From: Achromobacter anxifer
GTDB taxonomy: Bacteria; Pseudomonadota; Gammaproteobacteria; Burkholderiales; Burkholderiaceae_B
Direction of reading: 5' to 3'
Length of the DNA stretch: 64,000 nt
NCBI RefSeq assembly: GCF_903652925.1
Contig: NZ_CAHLAR010000016.1
Span: 56,626 to 120,625 of the forward strand
The translations under genes and the position numbers were made by a program. Shown in pieces: positions 43,018-51,638 of this stretch. The stretch's first letter is position 1. Every line of letters begins with the position of its first letter. The notes under the pieces are model-generated. The model saw only the letters and a list, made by a program, of their open reading frames with translations. It did not search any database and was not told where the DNA came from.

Positions 43018-43347
43018 TGGGCGAGGGCAGGGTGGGTGGATCGGACCTTGATGATAGATGACTGTCGCGCTTTGGCGGGCGCATCGGAAACGCAATAGCG
43101 CGCGTTCATGCGGGCCGAGGCTGCCCCCGAAACAGGCGGCAGGTGACGCGCGAGGCGGGGGGCGCAGGAATTCGTTGATGTGTGAGCGAGTATGTCCGGT
43201 CCGCCCGCGGCGGTTTGCCGGGAGCGAGCCTGTCGCCTGGAACAACGCGGCCCGCATACAAAATGTTCGATTTCTTGCGGTTTCCTAATGACTAAGAATC
43301 GAAGGCACGTCTACGCTCGCTAACAGTTTCCTGAACGGAGAGGCGCA
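43018..43347. promoter_or_regulatory. Intergenic region with long-spaced inverted repeat
   Basis: This is 330 nt without a convincing gene between the GNAT gene and the small unknown gene at 43348. It holds the inverted repeat TTCGATT (43266-43272) and AATCGAA (43297-43303), separated by 24 nt and placed 45 nt before the start codon. That could be an operator or part of the leader. Otherwise I see nothing specific. Confidence 0.35.
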
Positions 43348-43593
43348 ATGAAGCCTTTGGATCTAGATCCGATTTCTCCTGGTGTTGCGGGTAGGCCGGG
43401 AGTCCCCATTGTCGGTTGGCTGCTGGACGGACCGCAGCCCGAATTCACCGATGTCGTCAGCGTGGCCAGGCAATGGATGGTGGATGGGCAATCCGTATCC
43501 GAGGTGGTGCGCGCCGAGGACTGTGGGGCAAGGCCTACCATGGGACCAGGATGCTCCGTGTTGCGCGCGCGGGCCATCGCGGGCCGGCGCTGA
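43348..43593 (+). CDS. Small protein of unknown function
   Basis: This encodes 81 residues with no signal peptide or membrane helix. GGAGAGG lies about 5 nt before the ATG, which is the main reason for calling it. The N-terminal half is Pro/Gly-rich (DLDPISPGVAGRPGVPIVGW) and the middle contains FTDVVSVARQWMVDGQSV. I recognise no family. It is followed 22 nt later by another small gene on the same strand and may form a two-gene unit. Confidence 0.45.
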   Translation: MKPLDLDPISPGVAGRPGVPIVGWLLDGPQPEFTDVVSVARQWMVDGQSVSEVVRAEDCGARPTMGPGCSVLRARAIAGRR

Positions 43594-43615
43594 TAACAGA
43601 CAGGGGGAGCTGCAC

Positions 43616-43834
43616 ATGAGAACCGGAGTGATCAGGCTGAACGGCCACCAGCTCGAATACGAACTCAGGCCGTTGGCGGCGCAGCAAGGCTACGAAGCAT
43701 GGGTGCGCACCGCGCCCGGGCGCGAATGGACGCGCATAGGCGTGGGCGATGCCGCCTTCGCGAGCGAGGACGCGGCGCTCAAGGGCATCAAGTACGCCGC
43801 CGTTGAAATCAGCGCAAGGCGCTTGCAGGCATAG
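43616..43834 (+). CDS. Small protein of unknown function
   Basis: This encodes 72 residues, soluble and basic-acidic balanced, with a strong GGGGGAG ribosome site 5 nt before the ATG. The sequence alternates short beta-like and helical stretches (TGVIRLNGHQLEYELRPL, then FASEDAALKGIKYAAVEIS), suggesting a small alpha/beta fold. No family recognised. It probably shares a transcript with the preceding small gene. Confidence 0.55.
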   Translation: MRTGVIRLNGHQLEYELRPLAAQQGYEAWVRTAPGREWTRIGVGDAAFASEDAALKGIKYAAVEISARRLQA

Positions 43835-43875
43835 ATAGCGTTGATCAATGGCGCGCCGGGCAGGCGCCCCATCGA

Positions 43876-44658
43876 TCAGCCCTTCACCAGTCCGCCATCC
43901 ACGATCAGGTTCTGGCCCGTCACCGCGCGCGACCAGGGGCTGGCGAAGAACAGCACCGCATCGGCGAACTGCTCGGGCGTGGTGACTTCGCGCAGCGGCG
44001 TGCCGGCGGCGATCATGTCGAATACCGCATCGGGCGTGGCCGCCGAGGCATCGGTGGTGCGCAGCAGGCCGCCCGACACCATATTGACGGTGATGCCGTC
44101 CGCGCCCAGTTCATGCGACAGGGTGCGGGTGAAGGCCAGCAGCGCAGCCTTGGCGGTGGTGTAGTCGTGGTACGGCACCACCGGATTCTGGACCAGGTTG
44201 GTGCCCACGTTGACGATGCGTCCGCCGCCCGCGGCGCGCATGCCTGGCAGGGCTGCCTGCGTGGTGTTGAGCGCGGCGCGTACGCTGCCTTCCAGCTGCG
44301 CGTTCATCTGCGCCCAATCCAGGGCGTCAGCGTGGGGACGGGCGTCGCCATTGAACTGGAAGGCGGGCAGGGCATTGTTGACTACCGTGTCCACGGTCTG
44401 GCCGAAGTGCGCGCTGGCCTGCGCGAACATGGCGGCGACCGCGGCCGGGTCGCGCACGTCGGCCTGTATCGCGATGGCCCGGTCCGGCGCGCTGGCCGCC
44501 AGGGCCTGCGCACGTTCGGCGCTGTTCAGATAGTTGACGACCACCTTGGCGCCTTCGCGCAGGAAGGCGCGCGCGATGGCGGCGCCCAGGCCGCGGCTGG
44601 CGCCGGTGACGATGACGAGTTGCTGGTCCAGGTTCAGGGACGGGCGTTGCGATGACAT
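43876..44658 (-). CDS. Short-chain dehydrogenase/reductase (3-oxoacyl-ACP reductase-like)
   Basis: This 260-residue Rossmann-fold SDR has the cofactor motif TGASRGLG at about residue 19, VNNALPAF, and the catalytic YTTAK. The usual catalytic Ser 13 residues before the Tyr is Thr (VGTNLVQ), a conservative change. Ile-rich ending TGQNLIVDGGLVKG is standard. NADPH is suggested by the basic residue after the glycine motif. It lies 18 nt downstream of a GntR gene on the same strand and is likely co-transcribed with it. The substrate is unknown. Confidence 0.88.
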   Translation of the reverse strand: MSSQRPSLNLDQQLVIVTGASRGLGAAIARAFLREGAKVVVNYLNSAERAQALAASAPDRAIAIQADVRDPAAVAAMFAQASAHFGQTVDTVVNNALPAFQFNGDARPHADALDWAQMNAQLEGSVRAALNTTQAALPGMRAAGGGRIVNVGTNLVQNPVVPYHDYTTAKAALLAFTRTLSHELGADGITVNMVSGGLLRTTDASAATPDAVFDMIAAGTPLREVTTPEQFADAVLFFASPWSRAVTGQNLIVDGGLVKG

Positions 44659-44676
44659 TGTTTGGAGACTTCCTGC

Positions 44677-45480
44677 TTAGTGTTCCGAACCGCTGTTCAG
44701 CATGCGGCTGCGGGCTTTTTCAATATGGGCGCGCATGACGTTGCGCGCGCCTTCGGCGTCCTGTTCCTGGATCAGCCGATAGATCTGGCGATGCTCCTCG
44801 ATGGCGGCGCGGGTGCGCTTCCAGGGTTCGCTGTGGACCAGATGGCGCATGACGTTCACGGCATGGCTCACGTCGTATTCCAGCGATTTCAGCACCTGCA
44901 CGAAGCGCTGGTTGCTGGTGGCCGCGGCAATGGCGCGGTGAAAGCCGTAGTCGTGATGATGGGCAATGGCGCCGGAGGCGTCGGCCTCTTCGTAGCCGGT
45001 AAGCATGCGGTCCATTTCGCGCAGGTCGTCATCGGTGCGGCGCAGGGCGGCCAGGTAGGCGCACTCGGGCTCGATCACCATGCGCAGCTCCAGGCCTTCC
45101 AGGATGTGGCCGACGCGCCGCGCCGGGTCGACGGCGGGCATGCCGCCCATCAGGTCGGGCTTGGCGCGGACATAGCTGCCGGAACCGCGGATGGAATCCA
45201 CCAGCTGGTCCTCGCGCAGGCGGTCCAGCGCCTGCCGCACGACCGGCCTCGACACCTCGAACAGCGCGGCCAGTTCCAGTTCCGTGGGCAGCTTGCTGCC
45301 CGGCGCGATCTTGCCGGTGGCGATGGCGTAGAACAGGCTTTCGTAGACACGTTCGGCGAAGCGTTCGGCGCGCACGTAGCCCAGGCCCGATGCCACTTCC
45401 GCCAGCACGTCCAGCTCGGGGCGGGGGCGGTTCACGGCCTCCAGCAGCGATTCCAGCTGTGGGTCACGCACATTGCTCAT
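44677..45480 (-). CDS. GntR-family (FadR/FCD type) regulator
   Basis: This 267-residue regulator has an unusual N-terminal extension of about 35 residues before the winged helix-turn-helix (AERVYESLFYAIATGKIAPGSKLPTELELAALFEVSRPVVRQAL, about residues 41-85, in part). A C-terminal FCD domain carries metal-site type residues in HHHDYGFHRAIAAAT and VMRHLVHSEPW. It is divergent from the aldehyde dehydrogenase across 296 nt that hold two palindromes sharing TTGTCA/TGACAA words. It probably controls both that gene and its own operon with the SDR. Confidence 0.87.
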   Translation of the reverse strand: MSNVRDPQLESLLEAVNRPRPELDVLAEVASGLGYVRAERFAERVYESLFYAIATGKIAPGSKLPTELELAALFEVSRPVVRQALDRLREDQLVDSIRGSGSYVRAKPDLMGGMPAVDPARRVGHILEGLELRMVIEPECAYLAALRRTDDDLREMDRMLTGYEEADASGAIAHHHDYGFHRAIAAATSNQRFVQVLKSLEYDVSHAVNVMRHLVHSEPWKRTRAAIEEHRQIYRLIQEQDAEGARNVMRAHIEKARSRMLNSGSEH

Positions 45481-45509
45481 CGGCGCTCCTCGTCCAATGT
45501 GTTGCCGGC

Positions 45510-45530
45510 CTTGTCAGTTGCCATGACAAG
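45510..45530. promoter_or_regulatory. Palindrome near gntR start
   Basis: CTTGTCA and TGACAAG are perfect inverted repeats with a 7-nt centre, 30 nt upstream of the GntR start codon at 45480. The same TTGTCA half-site occurs in the palindrome at 45611-45627, so the two are candidate sites for one regulator, most simply the adjacent GntR protein. Confidence 0.5.
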
Positions 45531-45610
45531 TCCGGGGCGGCGTTAAACCGCTGAATTATTAGGGATTACCCCAGGTGTTCAGAAAATATCCTGACTCTTG
45601 GGACAAAAGC

Positions 45611-45651
45611 TGTCAATTCAATTGACAAGTTGCGGGGCGCTCCCGTACCTT
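45611..45651 (+). promoter_or_regulatory. Aldehyde dehydrogenase promoter with overlapping operator
   Basis: TGTCAATT-C-AATTGACA (45611-45627) is a perfect palindrome whose right arm contains a consensus -35 box TTGACA at 45622-45627. TACCTT at 45646-45651, 18 nt further, is a plausible weak -10. A protein bound to the palindrome would therefore occlude the -35, implying repression of the aldehyde dehydrogenase gene at 45777. Confidence 0.55.
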
Positions 45652-45776
45652 GGTCCGAAACCAGAACGCGACTCGCAAGGCTGCGAGCGGCGCGGCTCCG
45701 GCGTCTTTGCCGGCCACGCCTGGAGACCAAACCATCCCGCAACCGGCCGTCCGGCCGCTACTTTACTCCGCACATC

Positions 45777-47210
45777 GTGACTCAGAAGAACTTTATCGCC
45801 AACCAATGGGTGGAAGCCTCCACCGGCGCAACCATTCCCGTCCTGAACCCGTCCGATGGCGCGCCTTTCGACGCGATCGCGCGCTCGACCGCCGAGGACG
45901 TGGACCGCGCCGTGACCGCGGCGCGCGAGGCTTATGAAGGCGAGTGGGGCCAGATGGCGCCCGCCGCGCGCAGCCGCCTGCTGATGCGCATCGCCTTCGC
46001 GCTGCTGGACCGCCAGGAAGAGCTGGCGCAGCTGGAATCGGCCGACACCGGCAAGCCCATCAAGCAGGCGCGCGCCGATGCCGCGGCCGTGGCCCGCTAC
46101 TTCGAGTTCTATGCCGGCGCGGTCGACAAGCTGCACGGCGAGACCATTCCCTACACCCCGGGCTTTACCGTGCTGACGGTGCGCGAGCCGCACGGCGTTA
46201 CCGGCCACATCGTGCCGTGGAACTATCCGCTGCAGATCTTTGGCCGCAGTGTGGGCGCGGCCCTGGCCGCCGGCAACGCCTGCGTGGTCAAGCCGGCCGA
46301 GGACGCCTGCCTGTCGCTCCTGAAGCTGGCGGAAATCGCCGCCGAAGTCGGCCTGCCCGCCGGCGCCCTGAACATCTGCACCGGCTACGGCCATGAGGCC
46401 GGCGCGGCGCTGTCCGCGCATCCGGGCATCGACCATATCTCGTTCACGGGTTCGCCGCAGACGGGCAAGATGGTGGCGCATGCCGCCGCCGAGAACCACG
46501 TGCCGGTCACGCTGGAACTGGGCGGCAAGTCGCCCCAGATCGTGTTCGACGACGCCGACCTGGACGCCGCCATGCCGGTGCTGCTGGCCGCCATCATCCA
46601 GAACGCGGGCCAGACCTGCTCCGCCGGCAGCCGCGTGCTGATCCAGCGCGGCGTGTACGAAACCGTGCTCAAGCGCCTGTCGGACGCGTTCTCGGCGACC
46701 GTCACCGGTCCGGCTTCCGCCGACCTGGACGTGGGTCCGCTGATCAACGCGCGCCAGCAGGACCGCGTGCGCGGCTTTCTGGCCGAAGCCGAGGCCGAAG
46801 GCATGAAGGTCGCCGCCCGCGGCAAGCTCAAGGAAGGCACGCCCGAGGCCGGCTATTACCAGCCGCCCGTGCTGTTCCGCGACGTGCCGCCCAACAGCCG
46901 CCTGGCGCAGGAAGAAGTCTTCGGCCCGGTGCTGGCCGCCATGGTGTTCGACACCGAGGAAGAAGCGCTGGCCATCGCCAACGGCACCTTGTACGGCCTG
47001 GTCGCCGGCGTCTGGACCCGTGACGGCGGCCGCCAGTTGCGCCTGGCGCGCAAGCTGCGCGCAGGCCAGGTGTTCATCAACAACTACGGCGCCGGCGGCG
47101 GCGTGGAACTGCCCTTCGGCGGTTCGCGCCAGTCGGGCTATGGCCGCGAGAAGGGCTTTGAAGCGCTGTACGGCTTCACCACCCTGAAGACCATCGCCAT
47201 CCGCCACTGA
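45777..47210 (+). CDS. NAD(P)-dependent aldehyde dehydrogenase
   Basis: This 477-residue ALDH-superfamily enzyme has GVTGHIVPWNYPLQIFG, the cofactor segment FTGSPQTGK, the catalytic Glu in LELGGKSPQIVFDDAD, and the catalytic Cys in NAGQTCSAGSR. The ending LPFGGSRQSGYGREKGFEAL is typical of betaine/gamma-aminobutyraldehyde-like members. It oxidises an aldehyde to the acid; the substrate is unknown. A GTG at 45777 gives the normal family start (TQKNFIANQWVEAS); an upstream in-frame extension is Arg-rich and not conserved. Control by the divergent GntR protein is likely. Confidence 0.9.
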   Translation: MTQKNFIANQWVEASTGATIPVLNPSDGAPFDAIARSTAEDVDRAVTAAREAYEGEWGQMAPAARSRLLMRIAFALLDRQEELAQLESADTGKPIKQARADAAAVARYFEFYAGAVDKLHGETIPYTPGFTVLTVREPHGVTGHIVPWNYPLQIFGRSVGAALAAGNACVVKPAEDACLSLLKLAEIAAEVGLPAGALNICTGYGHEAGAALSAHPGIDHISFTGSPQTGKMVAHAAAENHVPVTLELGGKSPQIVFDDADLDAAMPVLLAAIIQNAGQTCSAGSRVLIQRGVYETVLKRLSDAFSATVTGPASADLDVGPLINARQQDRVRGFLAEAEAEGMKVAARGKLKEGTPEAGYYQPPVLFRDVPPNSRLAQEEVFGPVLAAMVFDTEEEALAIANGTLYGLVAGVWTRDGGRQLRLARKLRAGQVFINNYGAGGGVELPFGGSRQSGYGREKGFEALYGFTTLKTIAIRH

Positions 47211-47302
47211 TCCCGGCGCGCAGGCGGCGCGGCCCCTGGCAAAATATCGGTTAACGTTGATGTTTTGCTTCAGGGGCGCGTCGCCCCGCATTCAGGATCC
47301 GT

Positions 47303-48007
47303 ATGTTCACCGGTATTGTTCAAGGCACCGCGAAGATCGCCAAGATCGCGGATCGCGAAGGCCTGCGCACTTTCACGCTGGATTTCCCCCCTGGTTTCTG
47401 CGTTGACCTGGCCATCGGCGCCAGCGTGTCGACGGATGGCGTCTGTCTGACCGTCACGGAAATCCTGTCCGAGACCCAGGCCACCTTCGACGTCATGCTG
47501 CAAAGCCTGGCCATCACCACGCTGGGCAGCTACCAGGAAGGCGACCGGGCCAACGTCGAGCGGGCCGCCAAGGATGGCGCGGAGATCGGCGGCCACCCCT
47601 TGTCCGGCCATGTCGATTTCACCTCCGAAGTGGTGATGGTGAAGTCGTCGGACACCAACCGCCTGATGCGCTTCAACATCCCCGAGGCTTTCCGCAAGTA
47701 CGTCTTCGCCAAGGGCTACATCGCCATCAACGGCGCCAGCCTGACCGTGTCCGAGGTCAACCGCGCCGAAGGCTGGTTCGAGGTCTGGCTGATTCCCGAA
47801 ACCCGCCGCATGACGGTGTTCGAGGACAAGCAGGTCGGCGATTTCGTCAATATCGAAATCGAGCGCAGCACCCAGGTGGTGGTCGACACCGTGCGCGAGA
47901 CTGTGCAGGAAAGCCTGGGCAAGCTGCAACCGCTGCTGGAAGCCATCCTGAAGGAAAAAGGGCTGACGCTGGAAGACTTCGTCAGCCCTCAGGCCAAGCT
48001 CAAGTAG
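47303..48007 (+). CDS. ribE: Riboflavin synthase alpha-chain-like lumazine-binding protein
   Basis: This 234-residue protein has two lumazine-binding repeats and starts MFTGIVQGTAKIAKI as in riboflavin synthase. Compared from memory with the E. coli enzyme, Cys48, His102 (here His103) and Ser146 are kept, but Asp143 is Asn143 (AINGASLTV) and Asp185 is Glu187 (NIEIERSTQ). It also has a C-terminal tail of about 20 residues. It could be a working riboflavin synthase or a flavin/lumazine-binding paralogue. It is not in a rib operon: neighbours are an aldehyde dehydrogenase 92 nt upstream and a convergent 2H phosphoesterase. Confidence 0.8.
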   Translation: MFTGIVQGTAKIAKIADREGLRTFTLDFPPGFCVDLAIGASVSTDGVCLTVTEILSETQATFDVMLQSLAITTLGSYQEGDRANVERAAKDGAEIGGHPLSGHVDFTSEVVMVKSSDTNRLMRFNIPEAFRKYVFAKGYIAINGASLTVSEVNRAEGWFEVWLIPETRRMTVFEDKQVGDFVNIEIERSTQVVVDTVRETVQESLGKLQPLLEAILKEKGLTLEDFVSPQAKLK

Positions 48008-48035
48008 CCTGCCGCGCGGGGAGGGCGGCTGCCCG

Positions 48036-48557
48036 TCAGCCGGCCAGCCGGGCCGAGGTCAGGTCGGTGAGCACGCCATTCTCCAGGGCGGCCATCGTCA
48101 AGCGGTCGACCGTGCCGCGGATGTCGAGCCCGCCCTGATTCAGTTCATCGCACAAGGATTTCATCAAGGCCCTGTTGGTGGATGAACCGATGGTGATGTG
48201 CGGCACATAGGGCAAGTCCAGGCGCAAGGTCGGCGCCAGCACCTGGCGGTAGAGGGCGTCATGCAGGCGCGACAGGCCGCTGTGGCCCTCGTCGGGAACC
48301 AGGTAGGCGTACGCGTGCGCCGCGTCGGCGCCGAGCATCGCGTAGCGGCACGTGAAGCCGATCGGGGCGTGTGCGCGGGCAACCTCTTCGAGGTGTTGCT
48401 GATAAGCCAGCTCGTCGATGCCGGCGCAGCCGAACGCCAGCGTGAAATGCGCCTTCACCAGCGGATGCTGGCCGTCATGCTGACGCCGGAAGACTTCGAT
48501 GAACTCGGAGTCCGCCACGGACAGCGCGGGATAGGCGAGCGTGAAGAGTTTCTTCAT
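48036..48557 (-). CDS. 2H phosphoesterase / 2'-5' RNA ligase-like protein
   Basis: This 173-residue protein contains two His-x-Thr motifs, AHFTLAFGCAG near residue 37 and VPHITIGSSTNRAL near 120, that define the 2H phosphoesterase fold. Members hydrolyse cyclic phosphodiesters such as 2',3'-cyclic nucleotides or act in RNA processing; the bacterial substrate here is unknown. It is convergent with the riboflavin-synthase-like gene, 28 nt apart. Confidence 0.85.
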   Translation of the reverse strand: MKKLFTLAYPALSVADSEFIEVFRRQHDGQHPLVKAHFTLAFGCAGIDELAYQQHLEEVARAHAPIGFTCRYAMLGADAAHAYAYLVPDEGHSGLSRLHDALYRQVLAPTLRLDLPYVPHITIGSSTNRALMKSLCDELNQGGLDIRGTVDRLTMAALENGVLTDLTSARLAG

Positions 48558-48624
48558 GCCCCCAGTCTGCCATCGCCGCGCGATAAAGCCAAACCCCGCC
48601 GGTGCGCGGCGGGGCGGGTCATGC

Positions 48625-50118
48625 TCAGTACGAGAACGCCTTGCCTTGCGGCCGCACGCGGATGCCGGGCTGCAGCCGGGTCCAGGGCAGGTCGGCCGGG
48701 TCGGCCTGCATGGGGCCGGGGGCCTTGGCCACCAGCACCTCGTGGGCGATGGGCTGGAAGTCCGCGCGGAAATGCACCGAGCTTTTCACCACCAGTATCG
48801 CCATTTCCTCGGGCTGCACGCCGCCGACGCGGAACAGGTTGCGGTCCAGCATCTGCGACTTGGTGGCGCTGACCACCACCCGCACGCCGCCGATCCGCAG
48901 GCCGGCCACGGCCTCCAGGTCCACATCCATGCCGTTCATCATCGGACCGTCGAAGCGCAGCTTGCCGGGCGACAGGGTTTCGACCAGGAACTCGCCTTCG
49001 AAGGCCGAATCGCCGGCCACGCCCGATTGGCCGCCCAGGCTCAGCCGCACCTTGTTGCCGAGGCCGGCCGCGGTGGCCTGGCGTACGGCTTCCGGGTCAT
49101 AGAACAGCCCCAGGGCGGCGTTCTGGGCGTTGGCTTCCACCAGCGCGCGCAGCATGCCGGTGGTGTTGGCGTCGCCGCCCGCGCCCGGATTGTCCTGCGT
49201 GTCCGCGATCACCACCGGGCGCGACGCGCCCGCCGCCAGCGCCTGCGCGCGGCGCACGGCCTCGGCCGGTTCGAGAAAGTCGGGCGACCATTGCGGTTCC
49301 AGCTCCAGCACGCGTTGGTACAGCGCTTCGGTCACGCGTTCGACCGCCGCGGCATCGGTGCCGTAGGCCCAGACCACCGGGCCGCATTCGGGGAAATCCG
49401 CCGCCGGAAAGCCCGGCGCGAACGAGATCGAGGCCACGCCCGGCGTCTGCTCCAGGCTTTCCAGCAGCTGGTAGACACCTTGCGATGGCTGCAGCATGGT
49501 GCACATGCCGTTGATCGGAATCAGGAAGGGCAGGCGGCGCTGGCTGCGGTGCCAATTGCCGCCGGCCGCGTTGCGGGCTTGCAGCAGGCGGGCGGCGTGT
49601 TCGCCGGTATCGGCCATGTCCACGTGGGGATAGGTGCGGAACGCGGCCAGGCCGTCGGCTTCCTGCAGCATCTGCGCGGTGACGTTGGCGTGCAGGTCCA
49701 GGCTGGCGATCACCGGAATGTTGGGGCCGACGATCTGGCGCATGCGCGCCAGCAGCTCGCCTTCGCCGTCGTCGAGGTGTTCGGCCACCATGGCGCCGTG
49801 CAGGTCCAGGTAGACGGCGTCATAGGAGCCGTTGCGGGCGGCGTCCAGGATCTCGCCGGCGATCCGTTCGTAGGCGTCGCGCGTCACGTGGGCCGAGGGG
49901 CTGGCGCCCGCCCAGATCACGGTTTCCACGGTGTGGCCCTGGGCGATCATCGCATTGATGAAACCGCCGGCGGGGATGTTGACCTCGCGCAGCGCCAGCA
50001 TGTCCTTGCCGCGCACCATGGCCGGGAAGCCTTCGCCGCGCACGAAGTTGTCGTAGGCGGCCTGGGACGGCGCGAAGGTGTTGGTTTCGTGCTGGAAGCC
50101 AGCAACCAGAATGTGCAT
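48625..50118 (-). CDS. M81-family metallopeptidase, MlrC-like
   Basis: This 497-residue protein of the MlrC family begins MHILVAGFQHETNTFAPS, with the His-Glu of the metal site, and has AVYLDLHGAMVAEHLDDGEGELL and VIASLDLHANVTAQML with further metal-binding His/Asp residues. FAPGFPAADFPECGP and ADTQDNPGAGGDANTTG lie in the second domain. MlrC itself is known from microcystin breakdown, but most homologues occur with transporters and handle small peptides or amide compounds. The ATG at 50118 is the family start. It lies 23 nt downstream of an MFS importer gene in one operon with a divergent LysR regulator. Confidence 0.9.
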   Translation of the reverse strand: MHILVAGFQHETNTFAPSQAAYDNFVRGEGFPAMVRGKDMLALREVNIPAGGFINAMIAQGHTVETVIWAGASPSAHVTRDAYERIAGEILDAARNGSYDAVYLDLHGAMVAEHLDDGEGELLARMRQIVGPNIPVIASLDLHANVTAQMLQEADGLAAFRTYPHVDMADTGEHAARLLQARNAAGGNWHRSQRRLPFLIPINGMCTMLQPSQGVYQLLESLEQTPGVASISFAPGFPAADFPECGPVVWAYGTDAAAVERVTEALYQRVLELEPQWSPDFLEPAEAVRRAQALAAGASRPVVIADTQDNPGAGGDANTTGMLRALVEANAQNAALGLFYDPEAVRQATAAGLGNKVRLSLGGQSGVAGDSAFEGEFLVETLSPGKLRFDGPMMNGMDVDLEAVAGLRIGGVRVVVSATKSQMLDRNLFRVGGVQPEEMAILVVKSSVHFRADFQPIAHEVLVAKAPGPMQADPADLPWTRLQPGIRVRPQGKAFSY

Positions 50119-50141
50119 GTTCGTTTCCTGTGGGTTGGACT

Positions 50142-51443
50142 TCAGGCGCGGACGGGCGCGGAGCGGGGCGGACGGTTCACCAGCAGCAGCAGGGCGCCTG
50201 CCACCAGCAGGGCGGAGATCACGTACAGGCCGCCCGCCAGCGTGCCGGTGGCCTGCTTGGACCAGCCGATGATCGACGGGCTGAGAAAGCCGCCGAGCAG
50301 GCCGATGCTGTTGATGAGGGCGATGCCGCCGGCCGCTGCCTCTCCTTTGAGGTACTGGGAAGGAATCGCCCAGAATACCGTGTAGGAGGCCCACATGAAG
50401 CCGGTGGCCAGCGTGATGGCGCTCAGGGATAGCGCGAATTGCGTCGGCGCGGCGGTGGCCACGCACAGCGACACGCCCGCCAGCAGCGCGGGCACCAGGG
50501 TGTGCCAGCGCCGTTCCTGCATGCGGTCGGAACTGCGCGCGAACCACAGCATGAAGATGGCCGCGGCGATGTACGGGATGGCGGAGTACAGGCCGATCTC
50601 CATGGTGTCCTGCACGCCCGCCAGCTTGAGCAGCGTGGGCAGCCAGAAGCTGACCGCATAGATGCCGCAGATCAGGCAGAAGTACGTCAGGGCCATGCCG
50701 TAGATGGCCGGATCGCGCAGCACCTGCTTGAAGGCGTGCTTCTGCTGCGCGCCGCGCGTGTCCAGATCGGCCGCCAGCAAGGCCTTTTCCTCGGCGCTGA
50801 GCCAGCTCGCCTCGGCGGGCTTGTCGTCCAGGTAGCGGTAGGCCACCACGCCCAGCAGCACGCAGGGCAGGCCTTCCAGCAGGAACATCCATTGCCAGCC
50901 GTCCAGGCCATGCGCGCCCGAGAAGGCGGTCATGATCCAGGCCGAGACCGGGCCGCCGACGATGCCGCCGATGGGGCCGGCCAGCATCACCACCGCCATG
51001 ACGCCGGCCATGCGCGACTGCGAGTACCAGTAGGTCAGGTAGAAGATCATGCCCGGCGCGAAGCCGGCTTCGAACACCCCCAGCATGAAGCGCAGGACGT
51101 AGAAGCTCCATTCGCCCTGCACGAACAGCATCGAGGCCGAGGTCAGGCCCCACAGCACCATGATGCGGCTGATCGTGCGGCGCGCGCCGATGCGGGTCAG
51201 CAGCAGGTTGCTGGGCACTTCGAACAGCACGTAGCCCAGGAAGAAGATGCCGGCGCCCAGGCCGTAGACGGCGTCCGAGATGCCGATGTCCTGCTGCATC
51301 TGCAGCTTGGCGAAGCCGATGTTGATGCGGTCCAGGTAGGCAAAGACATAACAGAGCAGCAAGAAGGGCAGCAGGCGCCACGTGATCTTGCGGTACAGCG
51401 GGGCCAGGCGCGGGTCCGCGCCCGGCGTGGTCGGATGGGGCAT
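50142..51443 (-). CDS. MFS importer, anion:cation symporter (ACS) family
   Basis: This 433-residue protein has twelve predicted helices. The N-terminal KITWRLLPFLLLCYVFAYLDRINIGFAKLQM and GAGIFFLGYVLFEVPSNLLLTRIGAR are the signature of the ACS family (phthalate, tartrate, glucarate and similar organic acid importers). It heads a two-gene minus-strand unit with the MlrC-like peptidase, so it probably imports that enzyme's substrate or product. A LysR gene is divergent across 195 nt. Confidence 0.9.
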   Translation of the reverse strand: MPHPTTPGADPRLAPLYRKITWRLLPFLLLCYVFAYLDRINIGFAKLQMQQDIGISDAVYGLGAGIFFLGYVLFEVPSNLLLTRIGARRTISRIMVLWGLTSASMLFVQGEWSFYVLRFMLGVFEAGFAPGMIFYLTYWYSQSRMAGVMAVVMLAGPIGGIVGGPVSAWIMTAFSGAHGLDGWQWMFLLEGLPCVLLGVVAYRYLDDKPAEASWLSAEEKALLAADLDTRGAQQKHAFKQVLRDPAIYGMALTYFCLICGIYAVSFWLPTLLKLAGVQDTMEIGLYSAIPYIAAAIFMLWFARSSDRMQERRWHTLVPALLAGVSLCVATAAPTQFALSLSAITLATGFMWASYTVFWAIPSQYLKGEAAAGGIALINSIGLLGGFLSPSIIGWSKQATGTLAGGLYVISALLVAGALLLLVNRPPRSAPVRA

Positions 51444-51571
51444 TGCTTGTCTCCTCGCGCGGGTCTGTCGCCCGCGGTGTGGCTGGGTGTGGCGGGACGC
51501 GCAAGGCGCCCGGGGCCGCCATTATTGGAAGACAGCGGCGTTCCGAACAATGACCAGGGTGATAAATTATC

Positions 51572-51588
51572 GTTGCCCTACGGGCAAC
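51572..51588. promoter_or_regulatory. Perfect LysR-type operator between MFS and LysR genes
   Basis: GTTGCCC and GGGCAAC are perfect inverted repeats around TAC, and T51574 to A51586 gives the T-N11-A core. The site is 50 nt before the LysR ATG (51639) and 128 nt from the MFS start (51443), a standard recognition-site position. Confidence 0.65.
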
Positions 51589-51638
51589 ACTAGAAACGAC
51601 ATCAAGCGGCGCCATCGGGCGCCCGGGGAACGCGGGAC

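Noticed and set aside
43058-43288. A 76-codon plus-strand frame in the 330-nt gap
   Set aside because: It is Arg/Gly-rich, has no Shine-Dalgarno sequence and overlaps the GNAT promoter region; I could not support it as a gene.
48625-51615. A 996-codon minus-strand frame extending the MlrC-like protein
   Set aside because: The N-terminal half is the MFS gene out of frame; the family start MHILVAGFQHETN at 50118 is clear.
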